Positions 59,801 through 64,000 of a DNA stretch of 64,000 nt are shown in pieces. Each line of letters begins with the position of its first letter. The first letter of the stretch is position 1. The DNA comes from Proteles cristata cristata (lineage: Eukaryota > Chordata > Mammalia > Carnivora > Hyaenidae): contig JAESUZ010002888.1 in NCBI GenBank assembly GCA_017311185.1, positions 868,001 through 932,000 on the forward strand, in the 5' to 3' direction. The position numbers and the translations under genes were made by a program. Under the pieces are notes generated by a model. It searched no databases. It saw only the letters and a list, made by a program, of their open reading frames with translations, and was not told the origin of the DNA.

Positions 59801-62800
59801 AGATGAGTTCTTTATTATAATTCTTTTCAAATTATGAAAAGTAAGTGTTCTGTTTTATTCTTGTTGAAGTTTAAAAGGTGACAGTGGCTGCATTCCATCT
59901 TCTAGAAAGTATTCATTATTCTTTTGCGCACGAGTATTATCCACCTGAACATTCATAATCCAATCAAGCCTTTTTTTTGTGTTTTCAAAGCTAATTTGTT
60001 CTATAGGTGTCCTTTGGTCATTAGTCATTGAAGAGCTAAAGAAAAGTTTCTAGTAACATTTTGTTCCAACGATTTACAAGAAAAGCACAGTGTTCATTAT
60101 TTCTGCACTATCAAAATTAATTTCATATGTATAAAAGAATGATCTTTGAATTAAGGTTCTGTGGGCAGTTTTTTTTGTTTTTGACAGATTCTTAAAACTT
60201 GCTTTGAAAATTTTCTAACACATTATGCACCTTTTTTTCCTAAGATTGAAGAATGAAAAGGCATTGCGTCTTAACGTTCTTGGTAAGTAGATTTACTTAT
60301 TTTACATCTGGCTAGAGGATAGTGAAATTCTGCTATATGCCTAGTTTTCTTTTGATTCTTCTAGGGAAATACTATTTTTATCTAAGTGAACTTTCTTTAC
60401 CAGATTTAATTAAAACCAAACAAAGTAAAATCAATCATGAGCTCTTAGAAAGTGTTAATAATACCTACTCAGGTTTTCAGAAATGATTTAGTTTATGTTT
60501 ACCTACCTATATCTATCTATTTTTCTATCTCTGAAGTTTAATTCTAGCTCCCTAATGATTAGAATTAAGAAGGATTATGGCCTAAGTATTTTGGAAACAA
60601 TGGTTTATATTTAATGATATGGATACATGCATCCTCAGTTTATATCTCAGTGTCATAATCGTTTTTTTTTTTTTTTTGGTCATATTTATTGTTAGTAAAT
60701 TTTTACTTATTTGCCTGACTTAAAAAGAATGACCTTTAGGCTTTATTTCAACACTTCTCTCCAATGCTTTCTCAGTTAATAGAATAGTATTTCTAAGTAG
60801 GTCATCCATACCTGGGTAGGGCCATTTCTTGATTTGTAATTTTGAGAACTCTAACCGAATATGACCCTGCTCATCAGATTTACTCATAAGGATGAGGTCT
60901 GTTAGCTCTTTGATAATGTTAGTTAATCTTCGCACAGTGTCTGGATGCTCTTGTATGGTTGGTATATTTACTGACTTTGAGGCCCTCACAGGTTACTTAT
61001 TCTCATCTCTGAATAGGGATAATAATGTACTGATCCTCCTAGGGATTGTAAAGCTCTTGGCCTAGAGCCTGCTGCTTATTTAATGTTCAGCAGCAACCAT
61101 CTTCACCACTAATCTAATCAGCTTTCATTTCATTAGAGAAGGTCTGTCCTTTGCTTTTGAAATACTTAGAACTTTATGTTCTATTATTCTTTTTAAAAAG
61201 AATTTTGCATTCTTACTGGACAAGAAATACACAGAAAAGCATCTCTTCCACCCCTGTCTCTTCCCCAAATTAAAATGTGACAATTTGATTTCTGACAAAC
61301 TGGTTTAATTATCTTTGAGCCCACACGAGCCTTTATATTTAACATTGAAATACGTTTTGATACTATTTTAAACACATTGATGTTGAAAATTCTAATGAAT
61401 ACTCATTACTTAAGTGATGACTTATGGTGTTAAACTATCTTGGTACCTGTTGTTACAGGTGAAAAGCTACAGTGGTTTCAAAGTCACCTTGATCCTCAAA
61501 AAGCAGGCTATTCAAAGAAAGATGCTTGTGAATTAATTGAAAGGTAAACACTGGGCATGTTATGAGTAAAAGGTCAGAAAAGGAGGACTTGTTCATCTTG
61601 GTTCTTCAAGACACAAAGTTCTATTCTGGATTTATAGAGGAGTAAATGGACTTTGTTATCTAAAAGGCTTTACGATTCACACTAGCTTAGCCACTCTAGT
61701 AGGATTGTAACCTTTCTGAGCCTGGGAGTGTTAGTTAACCCAGTTCCTGGGGATCAGGAAAAGTTTCCTAATGCAAATATTGTCTAAACTGAGACCTGAA
61801 GAGTGAGAGTTAGCAGATTGCAGTAAGTTAGCTGAAGAGCCTTTAGGCAGAGAGAACAGTAGCAGAGGTAAGAGCAACATGTTCAGTGATCTGCCCGACA
61901 TTTAATAACAGGTTCAAAGAGGGTATTGTGGCAAGTACAACTAATTAAAGACCTCAAGTATCATTGTAACTTTATCAAAGGAAGTTTTGGGAGCCACAGG
62001 AAGCTTTCTACAGCAGTCACCTGAGATGGTCACATTTAAACCTCAGAAATGTCACAGCAGTGAGAGGGAGGATGGATACCGAGGGGCATGGTTTTGGCCA
62101 GGACACTGTTGGGAGGCAGATGAAGCAATTCAGGCAAGAGATGATGGTGGTCTCTGCATCATTAGTAGCAGTATGGTGAAGAGGAATGAAGACTCCAGAG
62201 ATATTAAAGAGGTAGAAAGTCTCACTCTTTAGTGAAAAGTTCGATGTGGCATAAAAGGGAGAGAGCGGCGTTAAGGAGGACACCTGCATTGTTCACTTGG
62301 CCAACTGGGTGGATGGCTGTACTATTTCCTGAGGTAGAGAGCCAAAGAGACGGAACAGGTCTGGTGGGGGATGAGGGGGACTAGGGTGAACATAAATGCA
62401 CTTTTGAGGTGTTAAGCCTCCATGGGACATCCAGATGGAGATGTCCAGGAGGCGGTTGAATATGAGGATCTGGAGTTGAGTGGATATTTGGATTAGACGG
62501 TGATTTGGTTGCTGAAATTTTGGAAATGGTTGCGTTATTCAGGAAGGGTCTGAAGGCTGAGGACTCGAGGAACTCAGAGGAATAAAAAAATTTTGAAGAC
62601 AGGTGAAGGCTGGGGTTTATATTTTAAATGAAGTAATGTCAGCCAAATGTACAGACTTGTAATTCAGATTGCTTTCTTATTTCTCAGGTATTTAAATCGA
62701 TTCAACAGTGAACTAGAGCAGATTGAATTACATAACAGCATCAAAGACAGGCAAGGAAGGCGGCACTGTTCCCGGGAGATAGTCATCAAGCAGACAATGG

Positions 62801-62836
62801 AGCGTGAGCGGCAGCAGTATGAAGGATACGGCCTTG
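38719..62836 (+). CDS. TMA16: Translation machinery-associated protein 16 (gene span, 3' end outside window)
   Basis: Five coding exons join in phase: 38719-38721, 53488-53600, 60245-60282, 61459-61543 and 62688-62836. They encode residues 1-129 of a protein that is about 203 residues in human; the remaining exon(s) lie beyond 64000. Residues 2-20 and the segments [35 protein letters not shown] and [10 protein letters not shown] identify TMA16. TMA16 binds 60S/pre-60S ribosomal particles (nucleus to cytoplasm); its N-terminus is very lysine/arginine-rich, as expected for an rRNA-contacting assembly factor. Exon lengths 3, 113, 38, 85 and 149 keep the frame across every junction. All introns are GT-AG; the donors after exons 1 (GTGGGC) and 5 (GTGTGT) are weaker than the others (GTAAGT, GTAAGT, GTAAAC). 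The gene lies 9.7 kb from TKTL2 and is transcribed away from it. Confidence 0.95.
40104..40322 (-). repeat. CAN SINE (SINEC)
   Basis: Reverse copy with TTTTATTTATTTTTGAGAGAG tail end and GAGCCAACCCGGTGCCC head. Intronic, antisense to TMA16. Confidence 0.9.
40370..40610 (+). repeat. MIR element
   Basis: Clear MIR wording: GTGAAATTACTTAACCCCTC, CAGTTGCCTCATCCCTATTA, GGGATAATCATAGTAACTAC, CAATGTCTGGCACTTGGTAA. Confidence 0.8.
42026..42238 (-). repeat. SINEC with 15-bp TSD, inside L1
   Basis: Reverse copy ending GCCAGCCAGGTGCCC. Perfect TSD TGTCCTTTGCCCATT at 42011-42025 and 42239-42253, which is duplicated L1 sequence. Confidence 0.93.
42317..42538 (-). repeat. CAN SINE, diverged, inside L1
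   Basis: Reverse copy with TTATTTATTTTATGAGAGAG and CACCCAGGTGCCCT. TSD TGTATGAATTT at 42304-42314 and 42539-42549. Confidence 0.9.
42829..43000 (+). repeat. CAN SINE, shortened, inside L1
   Basis: GGGGCATTGGGTGGCTCAGT head, degraded middle, no long CT repeat. TSD TTAATCCATTTT / TTAATTCATTTT at 42817-42828 and 43001-43012. Confidence 0.85.
43347..43517 (+). repeat. CAN SINE, diverged
   Basis: GAGGTGCCAGGGTGGCTGAA head, GTTCAAGCCCCACGTTGG B-box region, TCAAATTAAATAAACTT tail. Immediately followed by a younger SINE inserted at its A tail. Confidence 0.88.
43518..43749 (+). repeat. SINEC_Fc, young, inserted in the tail of the preceding SINE
   Basis: GGGGCGCCTGGGTGGCTTAG head, long (CT)n, AGAAATAAATAAAACTTC tail. 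Direct tandem with the older copy at 43347-43517. Confidence 0.93.
43790..44275 (+). repeat. Ancient mammalian interspersed repeat (LTR-like), family not assigned
   Basis: Wording known from a mammalian-wide repeat: GACTTAAAACAGTGCAGATT, GATCAGAAGTCCAAAAGTGA, CCTTGCTTTTTCCAGTTTCT, ending TCATTATTCTGCCTCCCACA. I cannot place the family with certainty. Confidence 0.55.
44310..45060 (-). mobile_element. Old L1 fragment, reverse
   Basis: Reverse L1M-type wording such as CACTGCTGCATTGATTATTC and CACTCCAGAAGGAGAACACT, then TTGCTCATCTTTATCTTAAT. Strongly decayed; limits approximate. Confidence 0.5.
45277..45507 (-). repeat. SINEC with 13-bp TSD
   Basis: Reverse copy ending GAGCCACCCAGGCGCCTC. TSD ACAGTGAATTTTT at 45264-45276 and 45508-45520. 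A (GACA)n-like expansion (GACAGACAGACAATGTC) lies in the GA-rich part. Confidence 0.93.
45590..46060 (+). repeat. L2 fragment
   Basis: 3' L2 wording: TCAGGGAGGCTTTTCTTGAT near 45839 and AGATTGCAAGCTCCCTGAGG near 45963. The left limit is uncertain. Confidence 0.6.
46241..46308 (+). repeat. Local duplication in TMA16 intron 1, copy 1
   Basis: 68 bp from TAGGTTTCTAGTTACACT to TTGGATTCTATGAT, repeated with about 12% change and 3 bp of gaps at 47064-47128. Confidence 0.8.
46545..46566. repeat. T22 homopolymer
   Basis: 22 consecutive T with no adjoining SINE recognised. Confidence 0.9.
46938..46978 (+). repeat. Impure (CAR)n triplet repeat
   Basis: CAACAACAACAGCAACAGCA followed by GTAGCAGCAGCAGCAAAGCA. 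Intronic, so not translated. Confidence 0.85.
47064..47128 (+). repeat. Local duplication in TMA16 intron 1, copy 2
   Basis: 65 bp matching 46241-46308 in the same orientation, about 0.8 kb away. Confidence 0.8.
47167..47368 (-). repeat. CAN SINE, diverged
   Basis: Reverse copy: GTGAGATCATGACCTGAGCC and GAGCCACTCACATGTCCC remain clear; the middle is eroded. Confidence 0.85.
47622..47773 (+). repeat. CAN SINE, shortened, with 15-bp TSD
   Basis: GGTGCTCCTGGGTGGTTCAG head. TSD AAGTAAGCATAGTTA at 47607-47621 and 47774-47788 is perfect although the SINE itself is diverged and internally deleted. Confidence 0.9.
48480..48745 (+). repeat. Ancient mammalian interspersed repeat, 3' part
   Basis: ATTGAGTCACTAGGTCCACA, GAGATTACACCTGGGCATGA and AGGCAACCTACCATGG mark the 3' half of the same old family seen at 56320-56830. 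Family not assigned with certainty. Confidence 0.5.
49782..50006 (-). repeat. SINEC_Fc, young, in Tigger1
   Basis: Reverse near-consensus copy. TSD TGTAAATGTATTTCTT (49766-49781) and TGTAAAATGTATTTCTT (50007-50023), which is Tigger1 sequence. Confidence 0.95.
50172..50396 (-). repeat. SINEC_Fc variant, left arm of an inverted pair
   Basis: Reverse copy, TSD TAAGTAGTCATTTTTA at 50156-50171 and 50397-50412. In element sense it carries GGCTGCCCGGCTCGGAGCC and TTTCATTCAGTCTG, both shared only with the forward copy at 50444-50674. Confidence 0.95.
50444..50674 (+). repeat. SINEC_Fc variant, right arm of an inverted pair
   Basis: Forward copy, perfect TSD AGAAGTAGGTCTC at 50431-50443 and 50675-50687, A tail of about 17. 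The body reads the same as the complement of 50172-50396 over about 180 bp, including private variants; the CT-repeat and tail lengths differ. Confidence 0.95.
53488..53600 (+). CDS. TMA16: TMA16 coding exon 2
   Basis: Acceptor ATTGTAG before 53488 and donor GTAAGT at 53601. Encodes residues 2-38 plus two bases of Lys39: a basic stretch with PKAPKGK, then [12 protein letters not shown] and repeated Glu-Lys. Confidence 0.95.
54190..54424 (-). repeat. SINEC in TMA16 intron 2
   Basis: Reverse copy ending GAGCCACCCAGGTGCCCC. TSD TAGCCTTACCATTT at 54176-54189 and 54425-54438. Confidence 0.93.
54805..54860 (+). repeat. Short near-tandem duplication
   Basis: GTAGGGCATATTAACACA occurs at 54805-54822 and again at 54843-54860. 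Confidence 0.8.
54867..54992 (+). mobile_element. MER5A-like hAT MITE fragment
   Basis: TTTACATTTCTAGCAAGTTT, GTTGATGCTGTTACTGCTAG and the terminal GGGACCACACTATGAGAACC with CACTG match the 3' half of a MER5-type hAT element. Confidence 0.65.
55325..55546 (+). repeat. SINEC_Fc, young, with 15-bp TSD (intron 2)
   Basis: GGGGCGGCTGGGTGGCTTAG head; perfect TSD AATTCTGTGTCCATA at 55310-55324 and 55547-55561. Confidence 0.95.
56320..56830 (+). repeat. Ancient mammalian interspersed repeat, family not assigned
   Basis: ATCTGTGGCTGCATAACAAA at the start, CTCTCCATGGGCCACTCACA and GGGGACCATTTTAGATACTG toward the end; the same old family as 48480-48745. Within TMA16 intron 2. Confidence 0.55.
56831..57633. 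other. TMA16 intron 2 interval, nothing recognised
   Basis: No gene, RNA or repeat I can support. Confidence 0.4.
57634..57831 (-). repeat. CAN SINE
   Basis: Reverse copy with T-rich tail and GGTCAACCAGGTGCTCC head. TSD TGAAGTACTCTTT (57621-57633) / TGAAGTATTCTTT (57832-57844). Confidence 0.9.
58289..58483 (+). mobile_element. hAT-type MITE inside L1
   Basis: Left GCAAACTAAGGTCCAG, middle GTGTCCATTCCTTTTGTATT and GTAGTTGTGACAGAGACTGA, right TAAATTTGCCAGCCTCTG: a mammalian MER-type hAT element. It interrupts the surrounding reverse L1. Confidence 0.7.
58988..59203 (-). repeat. SINEC_Fc, young, inside L1
   Basis: Near-consensus reverse copy. TSD AAGTGTATATTCT (58975-58987) and AAGTGTTTGTATATTCT (59204-59220); the right copy has a 4-bp insertion. 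Confidence 0.93.
59291..59548 (-). repeat. CAN SINE with internal duplication
   Basis: Reverse copy ending GAGTCACCCAGGTGCCCC. The GA-rich segment is doubled (GGGGAGGGGCAGAGAG and again GGGGAGGAGCAGAGAG about 55 bp later), making it longer than usual. Confidence 0.88.
60245..60282 (+). CDS. TMA16: TMA16 coding exon 3 (38-nt small exon)
   Basis: Acceptor TTTTTTCCTAAG before 60245, donor GTAAGT at 60283. Completes Lys39, encodes [12 protein letters not shown] (40-51) and the first base of Gly52. Skipping it would shift the frame. Confidence 0.93.
60720..60992 (-). other. Unrecognised open frame antisense in TMA16 intron 3
   Basis: About 91 codons are open between an upstream TAA (60993-60995) and the stop at 60720-60722. 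There is no in-frame ATG at the start; the first start-like codon is GTG. The translation is unusually protein-like for this window: charged, helix-prone ([17 protein letters not shown]), not low-complexity and not repeat-derived. I do not recognise it. It could be a fragment of an old processed pseudogene or pure chance. Confidence 0.2.
61459..61543 (+). CDS. TMA16: TMA16 coding exon 4
   Basis: Acceptor TGTTACAG before 61459, donor GTAAAC at 61544. Encodes residues 52-79 ([20 protein letters not shown] and onward to ELIE) plus two bases of Arg80. Confidence 0.94.
61740..62550. repeat. Diffuse L2-like fossil wording in intron 4
   Basis: Phrases such as AACTGAGACCTGAAGAGTGA and GGCAGAGAGAACAGTAGCAG are typical of old L2 sequence. 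Boundaries are not resolvable by eye. Confidence 0.4.
62688..62836 (+). CDS. TMA16: TMA16 coding exon 5
   Basis: Acceptor TTTCTCAG before 62688 and donor GTGTGT at 62837. Completes Arg80 and encodes residues 81-129, from [13 protein letters not shown] to QQYEGYGL, plus one base of codon 130. The frame stays open past the donor into intron sequence until 62892, but the expected continuation in TMA16 comes from a later exon outside the window. Confidence 0.93.
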
Positions 62837-62914
62837 GTGTGTTTTCTGTGATTTTTTTCTTTCTAAAATACATAGCCATATCAGATTTGTAATTCATTTC
62901 AAATGCTTAATTTT

Positions 62915-63132
62915 AAAAAAAATTTTTTGATGTCTTTATTTTATTTGGAGAGACAGAGACAGAGAACGAGTGGGGTAGGGGCAGAGAGAGAGGGAGACAA
63001 AGAATCTGAAGCAGGCTCCAGGCCCTGAGCTGTCAGCACAGAGCCCGATGCGAGGCTTGAACGCATGGACTGTGAGTTCATGACCTGAGCTGAAGTCGGA
63101 CGCTTAACCGACTGAGCCACCCAGGCACCTCT
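62915..63132 (-). repeat. SINEC in TMA16 intron 5
   Basis: Reverse copy ending GAGCCACCCAGGCACCTC; TSD CAAATGCTTAATTTT (62900-62914) / CAAATCCTTAATTTT (63133-63147). It lies 78 bp downstream of the exon 5 donor. Confidence 0.92.
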
Positions 63133-64000
63133 CAAATCCTTAATTTTTCTTAATTCAGTTAGTTAATTTTTTGAATTTAATTTAATTAATTTTTTGAATT
63201 TCTTCCTCTCATTTCCTTTCTTTTGTTGAGTATATCAAATAATTTTTTTAATTCATTTTTTTTCTTACATTCTCAAAACTGTCAGTTGTTACAGTGACAT
63301 CGTATCTTTCTACTGTGACAGTAAAGCTTTCCTCTCCCTTCTGGCACATACCTCATTTGCTTTTTTGTGGAATTAGTACTTGACCATCTCCAACTACATC
63401 TGAGTTTCTTTAGAGTAGGTGCTGTGCCCTTCCTGTCCCCTTAATCCTTGCAGGTCCAACCTATATGGGTTGTACTCATTCTTGAAAAACTATAGAAATC
63501 GAATATTCATTCTTAGCTTGTAGCATTTCTATATGTTATTAGTTTACTAACATTTTTGGAAGAAAAGCACTTAATGAGGGTACTTTAAAGCGTGCAAAGC
63601 CCACAGACGCTGATGACGCAGAGGCAACATGGCCTATAGATGGTATTTGATTGGCTTCTTAATTGTCATTGTAGAAAAAATCTGATGATTGCACATGAAA
63701 AGTGTAGATTTCTGGCTTCTTTTTAAGAAGTCGAATGGTCTGGCGACACAAATCCACTATGGTGGAGTAACAGGTGCCCCTTTTGGATTTGATCATATAT
63801 TCCTAAGTTTGCCATGGTTCTCAACATTCCTTCATTCACGTTCCATTCATAGTCCATGTTAGGGCATTTATAGTACATGGATTTACTTAAAAAGTGTAGT
63901 ATGAACAGAATACTTAATAGCAAATTAAAGGTTTAAATTTTGGTAATAATAATACTGAAGCATAGGACCTTAAAGGAAATAGCTTGTGGATAACTGTTGT
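63133..64000 (+). other. TMA16: TMA16 intron 5 up to the window edge
   Basis: No further TMA16 exon is seen; the continuation expected after residue 129 is not encoded before 64000. Confidence 0.7.

Noticed and set aside
1..64000. CRISPR arrays, operons, prophage or plasmid functions
   Set aside because: The DNA is carnivore nuclear sequence with spliced genes and SINE/LINE content; regular repeats seen are microsatellites or SINE pieces.

Overview
The window is mammalian nuclear DNA from a carnivore, most likely a cat (Felidae). About 37 copies of the tRNA-Lys-derived carnivore SINE (SINEC_Fc type) show this. Each starts GGGGCGCCTGGGTGGCTTAGTC, carries an internal Pol III B box (GGTTCGAGCC-like), runs into a (CT)n stretch and ends AAATAAATAAAAC-A(n). 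Many have intact target-site duplications (TSDs). Cat-type L1 3' tails, a carnivore Tigger MITE, mammalian-wide MIR/L2/hAT/Tigger1/MaLR fossils and spliced genes with GT-AG introns agree with this. No bacterial-type operon, CRISPR array, plasmid or phage feature is present.

Layout. 1-27 kb is AT-rich intergenic DNA made of old L1, L2/MIR, LTR and hAT pieces with younger felid SINEs, plus a carnivore Tigger MITE at 21.6-22.4 kb; I see no host gene there. At 27,165-29,042 on the minus strand lies an intact intronless 625-codon transketolase-like gene, TKTL2, with a small CpG-rich promoter at 29,043-29,240. 29.2-38.1 kb is intergenic and includes a 959-bp solo endogenous-retrovirus LTR at 32,203-33,161. 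A CpG island at about 38,170-38,890 is the promoter and first exon of TMA16, which runs on the plus strand to the end of the window. Five coding exons (codons 1-129 of about 203) are visible at 38,719-38,721, 53,488-53,600, 60,245-60,282, 61,459-61,543 and 62,688-62,836; the 3' end lies beyond the window. Its 14.8-kb first intron holds a near-complete dead Tigger1 transposon broken by three SINEs.

The two genes are unrelated in function: TKTL2 is a pentose-phosphate-type enzyme derived from TKT by retroposition, and TMA16 is a 60S ribosome-biogenesis factor. Their adjacency (TKTL2 minus, TMA16 plus) matches the arrangement I recall for human 4q32.2.

I found no unknown multi-gene system. The most noteworthy points are: a solo LTR whose unoccupied target site survives in a paralogous copy 1.3 kb away; a pair of almost identical SINEs in inverted orientation 47 bp apart inside TMA16 intron 1; two SINEs sharing a diagnostic 12-bp internal duplication; a TMA16 exon 1 whose coding content is only the ATG; and an apparently complete set of transketolase catalytic residues in the felid TKTL2. 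All repeat-family names are from recognition by eye, not from a library search.
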